Assembly: GCA_002778195.1 (NCBI GenBank)
Contig: PCDI01000005.1
Coordinates: forward strand, 427,351 to 491,350
Direction of reading: 5' to 3'
DNA from: Raffaelea ambrosiae
Lineage: Eukaryota > Ascomycota > Sordariomycetes > Ophiostomatales > Ophiostomataceae
DNA: 64,000 bases
The stretch's first letter is position 1; every line of letters begins with the position of its first letter. A program made the translations under genes and the position numbers. Of this stretch, positions 44,804 to 56,898 are shown piece by piece. Below the pieces are notes generated by a model. It was not told the origin of the DNA. It saw only the letters and a list, made by a program, of their open reading frames with translations, and did not search any database.

Positions 44804-46120
44804 AGGCCGATCGTAGGCCGACAGCACTCGTAGAGACAGGGCTAGCAAGGAAACAACGAATGATACCGTGCTGAATGCAGAAAAATAAAGAGACTAAACC
44901 TTGAAGAGAGCAGTAAAGAAAATAACACCAGCAAATGAGACAAAATCAAAAATGAAAGGCCAAAAAAGAAACCACAGAAGCCACCCAAATCTCCAACAGA
45001 CGGCCTCACCGCTCCGCACCGGCTCCTTCGGATGGACTGATGGCCACCGCATGGCATCGAACCACGATTTCACTTTGGGGGGGGGGGGGATGCACGTGCC
45101 TTAGCCATGCGAAGTTCATGACTGGGCGAGTCAGCGGGAAAAGCGACGAGAAGCAACAAGCCAGCAACAAGCCAAAGCCAACAAAAGGCCAAGCACGGGA
45201 CATGCATTGCACGATACCAAATTGAAAACAAGTTTTCCCCTTCTCTGGTTGGCATCCTACTGCTTACGAGAAGGCAGGACTGTCACATAGCATGCGCTCC
45301 CGGATTGGCCGGCCAAAACTGGGCAGCCTTCCTGCCGTCGTCAGGATGCAAGCGAGATGGCACGGCACAGCAGGCCAGATATAAAGACGACGCCCCCCCC
45401 TCCCCCCTTATAGAGATGGTTGCATTCATGTTCTGCTTGCGGGTCTTAAAACTGCTTCTGTTGTCTCCTGGGCCTCTAGACGTCAGCTTCACACCCTTTT
45501 TTCTCCTGGGCTTCTTTTCACTGGCTTCCGCTGCTAGCTCTGCTCATCTTCACCGTTGAAGCCGTCGCCCAAATCCCTGACCAAAGTATCTTTACAGCAG
45601 TTGGCTTGCTAGCCGTCTGGTAGCCGCGGTGCTCGCCGTCCTGGCAACGCCGGCCCAATCCGTGGACCCCTGGGCCATTTTGGACCCGTAGGGCCAGCCA
45701 GAAAAAAAAATTAGGCCAAAACAGAGCCAGAAAAGGACCACATAATTTGATTATCCAGGGAGAGGTAATATGTGCTGCGGGTTATGGGTAGGTCCGTCAT
45801 AGACAGGCACGAGGCCGGCGGAGGTCGGGCTTTTCAGTTCCTTCAGCCGCGGCATAACGTGCCTTTTCCCAATTCACACACTTTTTCAAGCCACAGCCGA
45901 AAATTCTCACACCTCCTCGGTCGTGCCTTCCTAATTCTGCCCAATCGTAGCTTCGGGTTTCTTTTGGCTTTACATCCCAACAGAAATCCGGTTTTGGTGC
46001 TGTGCATGTGCAATTGAGTGCCCCAAGCAAAAGGACCGCTTCATAAACACCTTGTGAACCTCCCAGTCCTCGCATACCTTCCCGTCTCGCCGTCTGCACA
46101 CCCACTTCCCTTTCCCCACA

Positions 46121-48464
46121 ATGGACGCCTCTCCCGCCCGCGAGCTCTGGCGGCATCCCAACCCGCGGGCCACGCCCATGTTCCACTTCCTCGAGGCTGT
46201 CAATGCTAAACACGGCCTCAGCCTCGCCGACTACCCGGCCCTCTTCCAGTGGTCCGTTGACAACATTGCCGATTTCTGGGCCGATGTCTGGGACTTTGTC
46301 GGCATCACCGCCTCCAGGCCCTATGACACCGTCCTGCCCACCACGGCCATGTTCCCGCGGCCGGACTTCTTTCAGGGCGCCCGCCTCAACTTTGCGGAAA
46401 ACATGCTCTTCCCGGCCAAGACGGACATCGATCCGAATGCCACTGCTCTCATCACCGTCACCGAGACCTGGGACGAGAGCCGTCCGGACAAGATTGGCAC
46501 CTCCATGACCTGGGCGGAGCTCCGGGAGCAAGTCCGGAGGTGTGCCGCTGCCCTGCGGAGCCCTGCCATTGACTTGCAGCCCGGTGACGTCGTCGCCGGC
46601 TTTGTGGCCAACCATGCCCAGGCCATTGTGGCCATGCTGGCCGCCGCCTCGGCCGGCGCCATCTGGACGTCTATGAGCCCGGACAGCGGCGTCAGTGCAG
46701 TGCTGGACCGCCTGGTACGCGTCAAGCCCAAGGTGCTCTTTGCCGACAACGCCATGATCTACAACGGCAAGGCGTGGTCCAGCACCGCCAAGACTCCCCA
46801 GATTGTCGACGCTCTGACAAAAGGCGGCAGCCTCAAGGCTGTGGTGATCATTGCCGGCCTGGGGGTCGAGGACCAAGATCTGGGCTTGGAGGTGCTGCAG
46901 TCGAAAGTGTCTGTGGTCGAGGAGTACTCTAGGTTTCTGTCCAAGTAAGTAGCTGTTCTTCTTTCTTTTCTTCTTGCTTTTGCTTTTTTTTGTTGTTGTT
47001 TTTTTTTTTGCGCGTTTTTGCTTGTCTCTGCTTTTTTTCTCTTGCTGTTTTGCTTTGTGCCTTTGTGTCTCTCTTCTACCTTTTTCCTTCTCCCCTCTGT
47101 CTCTTGTGTCATGCTGCATCTACTACATCATATCGTCTTCGTAGAACTAATCTTCTCAGTGCACCTGACAAGCCGCTTCATTTTGAGCAGTTGCCGCCAT
47201 CGCACCCACTCTACATCCTCTACTCCAGCGGCACAACTGGCCTGCCTAAGGCCATTATCCACACTGTCCTTGGCACTCTGATCCAGCACAAGAAGGAGCT
47301 TTCCATTCAGGGCGGCATTGGCCCTTCATCGCGCATGCTCTATTACACTACCACCTCGTGGATGATGTGGCACTGGAGCGTGGCTGCTCTGTCCGTCGGA
47401 GCATCTCTTGTGCTGTACACTGGCTCGCCATTCAAACCATACGGCCACCTCTCCATGCCACGACTGTTGTCAGCCCTCCATGCCACCCACTTTGGCACAT
47501 CCGCCTCCTATCTCATTGCTCTTGAAACCAACCATGTCAAGATCTCTTCTGCCTCCCCCCCCATTGATCTGTCTGCCCTCGAAGCCATCTATTCTACTGC
47601 CTCACCACTGCCGCCATCCACATTTGTCTATATCTACGACACCTTCCCGAAGCGTGTGCAGCTCTCGTCCATCACTGGCGGTACAGACATCATTTCCCTC
47701 TTTGGTGCGCCCTGTCCGTTATTGCCTGTCAAGGCAGGCAAAGTTCAGTGCGCTGGCTTGGGTATGGCCATTGCTGTAGCAGACTCGAATTCTCCATCGG
47801 ATGCGCCCAAGCTGGTCCCAGCCGGAGAGGAGGGTGATCTGGTTTGCACAAAGCCTTTCCCGTGCCAGCCCCTGACGTTTTATGATGGCGACGAGAAGTA
47901 CCACGCCGCCTACTTTGAGAGATTCGAGGGCTACTGGCACCATGGCGATTTTGTCCGTATGGATGGTCAGTCTCTCGTCATGCTGGGCCGCTCGGACGGC
48001 GTTCTCAAGCCATCCGGTGTTCGTTTCGGCAGCGCCGAGATCTACAACATCCTGACTCGGTTCTTTGCCGGAGACATCGAGGATTCGCTCTGTGTTGGCC
48101 GCAGGCGGCCACAAGACACAGACGAGACTGTTTGTCTGTTTGTCCTCACGTCGCCTGGTAAGCCCGCTTTCAGTGACGATCTGCGGAACCGAATCAAGAC
48201 TGTCATTCGAAAAGAGCTGAGCCCACGGCATGTGCCAGGCATCATTGAGGAGTGCGGTGGTGGAATTCCACGCACCAGCAATGGAAAGAAGTAAGTGTCA
48301 AGTCTACCATATATCATTGTCAAGTGTCAGGAATTTCTAACACACATAGAATTGAGGTCGCTGTCAAGCAAATCTTGTCGGGCAGGGACGTCAAGACGAA
48401 TGCCAGCGTAGCCAATCCAGAGTCACTGGACTGGTTCCGGGCGTGGGCGAAATCTCACAATTGA
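46121..48464 (+). CDS. Acetoacetyl-CoA synthetase (ANL superfamily)
   Basis: Exons 46121-46944, 47145-48290 and 48350-48464 (694 aa). The enzyme activates acetoacetate with ATP and CoA; it is cytosolic and feeds acetoacetyl units to sterol and fatty acid synthesis or to ketone-body/leucine use. The N-terminus has the acetyl/acetoacetyl-CoA synthetase cap (ELWRHPNPRATPMFHFLEAV, RLNFAENMLF). The AMP-binding loop is YSSGTTGLPKAIIH (301-314), then TTTSWMMWHWSVAAL, SITGGTDIISLF, GYWHHGDFVRMDG and GRSDGVLKPSGVRFG. The catalytic lysine of the mobile C-domain is in PRTSNGKK (Lys656), split by intron 2. IISLFGAPCPLLPVKAGKVQ is typical of acetoacetyl- rather than acetyl-CoA synthetase. Intron 1 (46945-47144) is long and T-rich; intron 2 is 59 nt with a CTAAC branch site. 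ATG context is CACAATGG. Confidence 0.92.
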
Positions 48465-48791
48465 AATTTCGGGCAACGATACTGGCACACCAAAACGTGC
48501 GGAAAGAACAACCATTTATGAATGCAGATGTTTTGAGAACCAATGAGGAGCGATAAATAAACGTCCGGCTGTTTGAGCCTTGGAGGCGGAGTGCATCTTT
48601 GCTTGCGGCTGTGACTGTGTAACCCTTGCCAACGTCTCGAATGATGACGGCAGCCTGACCAAGTTGCTCAATGACACGCATGCAGCCTCGTTTCCTCGAC
48701 GATTCCATTGCACCCTTGCCTCCCGTCAATTTCCAAATCTCTTCCTTGCTTCTTCCCACGGACAAGCAACCATTTATACCCAAGTTTGAAA
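48465..48791. other. Short intergenic gap with AATAAA
   Basis: An AATAAA word at 48556-48561 lies about 95 bp downstream of the acetoacetyl-CoA synthetase stop and is a candidate polyadenylation signal. No gene is seen. Confidence 0.5.
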
Positions 48792-50630
48792 ATGGCACGT
48801 ATTGCAAAACTCTGCTCAATATGCCACACCTACCTCTTCGAGAATAAATTTGAAAATGAAGATTTCACATCCTTGCATGTACCCAGAACATACGAGCATC
48901 AGACCCTACAGCACTTTGAGGAAGCTGACCAGCAAAACTGCTACATCTGCTCGACGACCTTAAAGTACAAGCACTTAAAGGCACGGTCTGGCACGACGTG
49001 GGAGGCTCATCAATACCTCGCACATATTCCTGCCGACCCTTCAGCTCCTTTTTTTTTTCAGTTTCTTGTTACGTACACAGCTCCCGCATTCTTCACACAG
49101 CCGTTCTACCTCGTGGCGAAAGACGGTGAGTGTGATCAGGGAAATACTGTGGCGGCCTGCTAACCGCGCCAGACAATGCTCTCCAGGCACCCCTCGAGGC
49201 CCCAGGCATCGACCCCAACATGTTTTCTCCTTCTACGCTGGCAGCCATCACAATACGATATGATCACCGTCGTCGTTCACACGGTCGATGAAAATTTCCT
49301 GAGAACCTTATGCCAGACCGACACCCCACGCGCTTCATCGACATTGGCCACGAAGGTGCTGATGAATGGAAACTGCGCGTTGTTTCTGAGGACGGCGTCT
49401 CACCACCACCGGCTCCATACATAACGCTAAGCTGCCGATGGAGCGACAACCCAACCTTGCTCCTATTGTCCTCGAGCATGGCAGAACTCCGCCGTGACAT
49501 GCCAATCCATGGCCTTCCTCTATTCCAAGACACGATCATAACTTCGCTGACCTTCTCAATGAGATGCATCTGGATCAACGCGTTGTTTATAGTCCAGGAC
49601 TCAGATAGGGACTGGCGCGCTGAGGCACCACCATGCGACACGTGTATACCAACACCACATGCGATATTGTTGCATCGGCTTCTCACGGACCAGAAGAGGG
49701 GTCATTCCGCATACGAGACGAGAAAATCATACGTCGGCAAATAGTGACGAGCTCTCTAAACAGGAGTAGAGCGAAACCTCGCTACGTACTACAAAGTGGC
49801 TATTGGGAGAGAGAGGCATTGAGAGGGCCTTTGCGCAATCGAGGATGGGTCTTCCAGGAACGAACACTGGCTCCACGAATACTCTTCTTCGGGGCCCAGC
49901 AAATGTTCTGGCAGTGCCTCGTCGAGCAAAAATGCAGAAAAGCTTCGAACACGGCCTCCGCGCAAGCCCTACTATCCGTTTCCTGAGGCGTTTATGGGAT
50001 ATTGTTTATCTCGAGAACCCAGAGCTCCCAAAAGGGCACCGGGTGCCTATTGTATGGTCGTATCCTATCCAAGAATAATACTGATGCGTCTTGAGAAGCT
50101 GTCGGACAAACTGTATGCCATCGCCGGGGTTGTGAGACTTTTTGGGGAGATTTGTGGAGGCGAACACGTTGCCGGCTTATGGAAGGAGCACCTAGCGAAA
50201 ATGATGCACTGGACAGCTCGGGCAGCTAGCTGCCATCGCCCAGCAGATCGGTATATCGCGCCGTCATGGTCTCGGGCTTACATTGATAGACCTGCCAACG
50301 CCAGCCACATCAAAGTTTAGCAGAGCAAAATACCCAGCTGAACTTCTCGAAGTCGACGATGTCGCGGACAGAGAGCCAGAAAAACTAGCCGAGTTTGTCG
50401 GGGGCTTTATTGTGCCACGATCCAGTGTCGTGCAAGCTCGGTTCCATTATGGCGAAAGTGGCCAGCGCACACTTCTGGTTGGCGACCACAAATTCACACA
50501 CACCCTACAGTACTCTTTTCGGCAGACAACAAACCGCCAGAGGACATGCTGATTACACGCTTAGCCATTATGGAACACGGGGTCTATGTAAACGGCGTAA
50601 GGCAAGCCGAGGGTAAAGCAGTTCCATAGC
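48792..50630 (+). pseudogene. Decayed HET-domain (heterokaryon incompatibility-type) gene
   Basis: The 5' part begins MARIAKLCSICHTYLFENKF and contains a Cys pattern (CSICHTY...CYICSTTL) and a normal intron at 49126-49172 (GTGAGT, CTAAC, CCAG). The frame then closes at a TGA near 49290. From about 49330 a second frame gives RFIDIGHEGADEWKLRVVSE and the HET core PYITLSCRWSDNP, LPLFQDTIITSLTF, IWINALFIVQDSDRDW. A third frame from 49633 gives VYTNTTCDIVASASHGPEEG, IVTSSLN and NRGWVFQERTLAPRILFFG. A fourth, from about 49990, gives EKLSDKLYAIAGV, YLAGLW-like HVAGLWKEHL and YIAPSWSRAY. All blocks are collinear with HET proteins, but at least three frame changes without splice sites make it a pseudogene. 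HET proteins trigger cell death after fusion of incompatible strains. Confidence 0.78.
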
Positions 50631-51432
50631 TGATTCTAGAATAGGTGTTGGATGCCGGCGATTCACCAGCTGAATGTCGCCTTCTGGGAATCCCAAGATA
50701 GTTTCACGGGGGTGGGACGAGGCTGCTCGATTCGAGTCTGCGGGCTACACTGTCGATATCACCACAGTCTATGATAAGCATAGTAAGAAGCTCCCCAAGA
50801 GAAAAGACGAAGCTTGGTGAAATAAAGTGGCTCTTGACAAGAAACAGAGGAAATGTTGTTCACGATGCTGGGCTGATTAGATCACGTGCATCTATAGGGA
50901 ACGGCACCTCCGGACCGTTACGATCGTCGCAGCCAGGGGTAGGAGCACGGGGCATTAATTGATCAACAGCCGGACACCGAGCACCAAACAAGAAAAACGC
51001 CACCGGCGCGAGGGGACAGGGTGCAGGTTCCCTGAACTCACCGTATGTGTCGTGGAGACAAACAGCGGCTTTCCAAGACAGGCAAAGGATAGGCAAACGG
51101 TAAGCTGCCATGCTGGACATTGACAACAAGGGCGATCCGAGATTGAGAGGGAAGGCGCGACGAGCGGACAGGCACGCTAGACCAAGAGCGGCAGTCAGCA
51201 GTGCCGAGCTGCCAGAACAGCGAAAAAAGCGCGAAAAGCGTACAGTGTATTTCGGGCAAACAGGAACAGGCAATGCGGTGTGTGCTATTGGCACAGGTAG
51301 CCTGCATGGTGTCTTTGTATGTCAATCTGCCGTTCTGTCTGTCTGTCCGCCCGTTTGTCTGCAAGAAAGAGGTCGCAACGGCCAGGACGCCCCTTGCCTC
51401 TGCGAGACAATAGCGACCCATATGAGTACTAA

Positions 51433-51453
51433 TACTATGTATCTTACATAGTA
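51433..51453. repeat. Hairpin TACTATGTA-TCT-TACATAGTA
   Basis: Perfect 9-bp inverted arms around a 3-nt loop, intergenic, immediately followed by CTACGTACACGGTAC. Confidence 0.92.
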
Positions 51454-52864
51454 CTACGTACACGGTACACCTTCAGACGAACGTCGAAAGTGGAGCCAAC
51501 CGGGGGAGAGGTGGGTTTTTTTGGTCTTACACAAAAAGAAAGAGAAAAATGTTGGCAAGTGTTTGCTAGCCAACGGTGCACTCACGTGCACACGCTGCGC
51601 TGATTGGCTGGCTGGGCACTAGGCCCCACTTATTTCCACGTACAAAAGCTCCTCCGTGTCGGCCCCTATGTATCTAGACTTTCAACATTCAACCTATCCT
51701 CCTTTTCTTCCAGATAGTCTAGCCCTATACGGTGCTAAATGCAACTATCAAATCATACTTTTGACAAAAAAAAAAAGCAGGATGTATGAAAGAGAATGCC
51801 TTTGTTCCGGGAGTGTATGAGTACGCGGGGCTCATAAGATACTATTGTCGGATACGAAGTACGTGCACATGTCTATCTCAAAAAAGCAAATGCAGAACTG
51901 CATACAACTTGAAACAGACGAACACACACTCGCACACAATGCCGGCATTCGAGAAAGAAAGAAGAGCCAGAGAGCGACAACAGAATTTAAAACAAAAAAC
52001 AAAAACAAAAAACAAAAAAAAACAAGGATGAGCAGGACCACACAAGGGTCCTGTCCAATAATTGCGCAAGCCATGTTTGGACCACAGCACAGGTTGTCTG
52101 TTTCTTCTGCGCACAGACTCCCCCTATTTCTGATGGTGGGTGAGAATGTAAATGTTGCTTTCTCACCGTTCCCACCATCCTGGCCAGCAAGGCATTTTTG
52201 AAAAGTGCACAAAAAGTCGATGGCCCAGTCAGGATTAAGAAGAGTAAGAAGAAGAAGAACGAGTGCGGGCGGAGGTGGAGAGTCTCCATACGGAGAGTCT
52301 TGTGAGGCCGCCATACCAAGGGCCGCCACATTCCGGCCTACGGCCAAATGAGGATTACATAGTCCCCCAGCTCCATAACTGTAGTAGCCAGTCGAGGTCC
52401 ATAGCGAGCATCGTCATTAGTATTAGTGAAAATCTTCATACGGATATGTCGCAGTGAGTCCCTCCAGCTCCTCGCGATAAGCCTGCATACGTCGCAACGA
52501 AGAGCTCCAGCTTCCTAGCGAGCAGCAAAAGCAACGACACGAACGAACGCGCAAAAAAGAAAGCAACGTTGGCAAAAGGGAGGGATGTTCGTCGTCCCAC
52601 TGCTCTGCTACGTCGACAACGGTCGCAGTCTTAGGCTCTTATAGCTGTTTATTATGGCTTTATTATGACCTTGTACTGTTGCATTTGTCCCTTTTTTGCT
52701 TTTTCTCGAATTGCTCCTGCGGCTGTTCAACGAGTGTTTTGCGGCACAGCGGCTTCTGCTGTTCCTACTACATAGTATGTACGAGTATGCCCTCTTCTGG
52801 CTCTCTGAATGCATTGTCTCACTATCAAAAGGGTTCTAACTCGGTCGAGAAAAAGCGGCACATC

Positions 52865-52928
52865 ACAGACATCCCTGATATTCCTGCTGATATTCCTGAT
52901 ATTCCTGATATCCCCTGGTATCCCCTGG
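52865..52928. repeat. 9-bp repeat TGATATTCC / TGGTATCCC
   Basis: About six tandem 9-12 bp units, changing gradually from CCTGATATTCC to CCTGGTATCCC along the array. Confidence 0.85.
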
Positions 52929-53814
52929 CGAATCACTGGCTGACAGCCAGGATTGACGAGGTACGGACATACCTTACTCGTACGAGCAGAAAAAAGGAGC
53001 TTTCTTTTGGGGACAGGCGGAAATGGGTCCATCCATCCCAGAGAAAAGAACCCACCCACCCCCTTGCCTCCTGTCGTTATTAGCGCACTAGCCCATGCCA
53101 AACGCCATTAGCCGACGGCTTGAAGAGCTGGGCAATTCCTCTAGCAAGGCTGCTGGCGCTGATGAAGAGAACGCAGAAAACAGGGTGGTGTATCCCGTAC
53201 CGGGGAAGCGATCCAGGAGGGGAGGGGGGCCACACTATTGAGGCGGCTAGAAGAGAGGGATTTGCCTCCGTCTGTAAACGAACTGTCGGATGGAGGCGGA
53301 AGGAGGGGTGCTCTGTACAAAGTCAAAGTAAATGCAGGGAGCTGGACAAGCGAGGAGGAGAAAGAAGTGGGAAAGGAAAAACGGTGCGAATAAGCACACC
53401 CGGTGCATCTTGCGTCGTACTTTTCCTAGTCAAACCGCGTCGTGACATCGTCGATGGGGGAATTTGCAAGCCAGGAGGACTTAATATTGCAGAGTATGTA
53501 TTTACTAGACATATGCAGCTACCGAGGATGGGGTAGGATTGCCTTGCTACTCGTACAGTGTAATGTGCCACTATTTGCAGCTCCACATCACGGATATGTC
53601 CCCCAGATTGGGATCGCGCCTGCCGCTGTGCCTCTGCAGAGGCGACTGCAAGACAGACAGGAGGGACCAGGAGGGCCTCCGGGTAGATGCAGGATGAGCC
53701 GAAGGAGACGGTGTGCGCTCGAGCAAATAAAGCGAATGAGTAGATAATGGGATGCGAAAAAAGAGAGCCCGAAAAAGAAAGCAAAAGACGAGGTAGTCAG
53801 AGCAAAAGGCAAGG

Positions 53815-53830
53815 TACATAGTACTATGTA
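53815..53830. repeat. Perfect 16-bp palindrome TACATAGTACTATGTA
   Basis: The sequence equals its own reverse complement with no spacer. Same word family as 51433-51453. Confidence 0.93.
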
Positions 53831-54494
53831 GAAAAGGCAGTGACGGGGTAGTGAGTGACAGTGGCCAAAGAAGAAAGGACGGACAGAGCTAGCAGTGCCA
53901 GAAAAAGAAAAGAGTAAAAAAAAAAAAAAACTAACAGCAGGCCAGGAAAAAGAAAAAAAACACCAGGCCCCCCCCCCCCCCCCCCAAAACTTACCAACCC
54001 AAACCCCTAATCAACTTACCAAATCCCCCGAGCCACCGATCCAGCCCGGCGGAAAGCAATACTCAGGCAGCGCAGCACTAGTGTCGACACTTAAATGCGT
54101 CGAGTGGAGCTGCGAGGAAGCGCGAAGGGGTGCGCACAGGGCACGCAGCAGCACTGGCCGGTTTGGGCGAGCTTGACTGGCACTATTAAAAAGATACATG
54201 CTCTCGGGCGGGAAGCTGCACCTCCGGCCATGTACTCGTACTGCTGCTCTTTCTCAAGAAGAGCCCCAACAAGTGAGCTCACCGCAGTCGCGCCTTCTCT
54301 GCTTTTCTTTTTCTGGCCTGGTCCCCCTGCTAGCTGCACCACCAAACGCACCCAGCGACGTGAACCCTGCAGAGGCTACAGCCGCTACACCTCCCAAATT
54401 TCCCTCCCCCAGTCTCTGCGGTCGCTCCTCCCTTCTCCCCAAGACGATCTGCCCGCCGTCCCGCCGTAGCAGAAGAGCCGTCGGTCTGTGTGCT

Positions 54495-54523
54495 CTGTAC
54501 GAGTAGTTATCGCACTCGTACAG
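54495..54523. repeat. Inverted repeat CTGTACGAG ... CTCGTACAG
   Basis: Perfect 9-bp arms (54495-54503, 54515-54523) separated by 11 nt. It lies upstream of the CT-rich G-beta leader. The right arm plus TG (CTCGTACAGTG) recurs at about 53550. Confidence 0.9.
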
Positions 54524-55466
54524 TGCTCGTCTGCCTCTGCACTTTCCCTAATACCGAACCACTTTTGCAGCCAGCCACCGCGCCCCAGCAAATCACTGGT
54601 CGCTCCTTCCCTTTTCTTCGCTCCCCCCTACTCCCTTTTCGTATCTGACCCTCTGGCAGCTGCTGTCGTTTTCGTGAACCCGAAACTCCTTCCTTCTCTT
54701 CTCCAACTATTCTCGTCTTTTCCTCTTTTCCCCTTATTCTTCCCTTTTTCTTTTTTTTTTCTCTTCACCTCTCTCCGCAGTCAGTCCTGCGTGCTCTCCG
54801 GCCAGCCTTCGACGTCGCCATCTCTCTGCCCCGATTCGATTCCCGCCGTCGAGCCAGCCCGATTGCGTCTCTCTTCCGCTCTCTCCTGCTCATTATTTGA
54901 TTCACGCTCTTTTTCTCCACAGAGACGTTCGCGCATTTTTTTGACACACCTCTTTTTCTGCTTTTTCTGCTTCCCCCCTAATACCCTTTTTCTACCTCTA
55001 TCTTAACTGCCTACCCAAACTCGACCCCCAGTCGCCCTCCCCCGTCCTCTCTCGCCCCCCTTGGCCGACCGGGGCAGCCTGCGAATCGCCGAAGTCAGAG
55101 GATCTCCGTCTCTTTTCTCTCCCCATCGCGAAAAAAAGGAGGACCCCGAATTTGAGTTTCCACTAGGACAACACAGCAACAGCAGCCGACAGGAAAGCTT
55201 CTCTCCCGACAGAGAACAGCCCTGCGTTCGTCTTGTCCATAGCCAGCTTCGCTAATCGTTGCTGCTTGTCCATTGTCGCCCTTGTCGGGTTTATCTTTTC
55301 CGTTTCCTCAAGCTTCTGCGATTGGCTGGTCAGCGAATTTTGTGTTCGCTGTTCAGACCTCCTCTTCCTCTCCTCTCTCTCTCTCTCTCTCTCCTTCGCT
55401 TTCCTTCCCTTCCCTTTCTCTCCTCTCCATTTCTCCCACCGCCGCCCTCTGTGCCATTCAGCAACA

Positions 55467-56898
55467 ATGGACTCCCAGCGGTCAAACGACATCTCGCCCG
55501 AGACGATGCAGGCCCGAATTCAACAAGCGCGTCGCGAGGCCGAGACGCTCAAGGAGCGCATCAAGAGAAAGAAGGATGAGCTGGCCGACACCACACGTAT
55601 GTTGCGTCCCATTGCCTTCCCCATTCAATTGCCACTGACATGGCATCGCTGACATTGCTTCCCCCTTCCTCGCAGTCCGGGCCGTTGCTCAACAAACACA
55701 CGAACCCGTTCCCAAGAACCAGATGATGAAAGCAAAGCGCACGCTTAAGGGGCACTTGGCCAAAATCTACGCCATGCACTGGTCCACCGACCGGCGACAC
55801 CTTGTCTCCGCATCGCAGGACGGAAAGCTGATCATCTGGGACGCCTACACGACCAACAAGGTCCACGCCATCCCGCTGCGGTCATCCTGGGTCATGACCT
55901 GCGCCTACGCGCCAAGCGGGAACTACGTCGCCTGCGGCGGTCTCGACAACATCTGCTCGATCTACAACCTGAACCAGAACCGTGACGGCCCTACTCGCGT
56001 CGCCCGCGAGTTGTCTGGCCACGCCGGCTACCTGTCGTGCTGCCGCTTCATCAACGACCGGAGCATCCTGACCTCGTCTGGCGACATGACCTGCATGAAA
56101 TGGGACATTGAGACCGGCACTCGTGTCGTCGAGTTTGCCGACCACCTGGGCGACGTCATGAGCATCAGCCTTAACCCCACCAACCAGAACACCTTCATCT
56201 CCGGTGCCTGCGACGCCTTTGCGAAGCTCTGGGACATCCGCGCCGGCAAGGCCGTCCAGACCTTTGCCGGCCACGAATCCGACATTAACGCTATCCAATT
56301 CTTCCCTGATGGCCACTCCTTTGTCACCGGCTCCGACGACGCCACCTGCCGTCTGTTCGACATCCGCGCCGACCGCGAGCTCAATGTCTACGGAGTAGGT
56401 TTTGCCCCAGTTCTGCCCAGAATATGAATCGAATGCGCAACACACAACGACGAACAATCGCGCTAACAATGTCACAGTCCGAGTCCATTCTCTGCGGTAT
56501 TACATCCGTCGCCACCTCCGTGTCCGGCCGTCTGCTCTTCGCTGGCTACGACGACTTTGAATGCAAGGTGAGGCAGCTCTTGCAGTCGCTCTCAATACTT
56601 TTTCAAAGACAGTGAAAACAGCACGCTAACAAAACACAGGTCTGGGATGTGACGCGAGGCGAAAAGGTTGGCGCGCTCGTCGGCCACGAGAACCGGGTCA
56701 GCTGCTTGGGCGTCAGCAACGACGGCGTCAGTCTGTGCACAGGCTCTTGGGATTCTTCGGTCAGTATTACCTGCGACATACTTGCCGTTTTTCTTTTGCT
56801 ATCTCTCCCTCCCTTCCTCTTTGCCTTGACCCTTGGCTTTTGCCTGTCTCATGTCTCATCCGCTAACAACCACATAGCTGAAGATTTGGGCGTACTAA
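55467..56898 (+). CDS. Heterotrimeric G-protein beta subunit
   Basis: Exons 55467-55596, 55676-56394, 56478-56567, 56640-56759 and 56878-56898 (359 aa). G-beta pairs with G-gamma at the plasma membrane, holds G-alpha and signals to MAPK and cAMP pathways controlling mating, conidiation and virulence in fungi. The N-terminal helix ([20 protein letters not shown]) is the coiled coil that binds G-gamma. Seven WD40 repeats follow, with repeat ends visible as [46 protein letters not shown] and the final LKIWAY. All joins keep frame and give the classical order ([39 protein letters not shown]). The last exon has only seven codons including stop. The ATG context is CAACAATGG, after a very long CT-rich leader. 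AATAAA words at 57043 and 57051 suit 3' end formation. Confidence 0.95.

Larger units (their letters stand above)
42947..46120. other. 3.2-kb divergent intergenic region, no gene seen
   Basis: It lies between the divergent LCB2 and acetoacetyl-CoA synthetase genes. It holds the LCB2 leader (purine-rich on the plus strand to about 43500), an AG-rich block (about 44000-44130), a palindrome at 44487-44506, an ACAACAACC repeat (44757-44803) and a G13 run (45077-45089). Open frames lack domain features. Confidence 0.6.
50631..55466. other. 4.8-kb intergenic region with many short palindromes; CT-rich leader at the end
   Basis: No intact gene is seen. About 50713-50819 reads as a coding-like fossil on the plus strand (see findings). 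Short palindromes of the TACATAGTA/TACTCGTAC family cluster between 51.4 and 54.5 kb. A TGATATTCC repeat spans 52865-52928, and a C18 run is at 53968-53985. From about 54540 the plus strand becomes pyrimidine-rich; this is probably the promoter and leader of the G-beta gene. Confidence 0.6.

Noticed and set aside
45040..45080. Possible minus-strand tRNA from TCGAACCA
   Set aside because: No matching stems on either side.
38600..50630. Biosynthetic gene cluster suggested by the MFS remnant
   Set aside because: Neighbouring intact genes (LCB2, acetoacetyl-CoA synthetase) are primary metabolism; no synthase, oxidase or cluster regulator is present.
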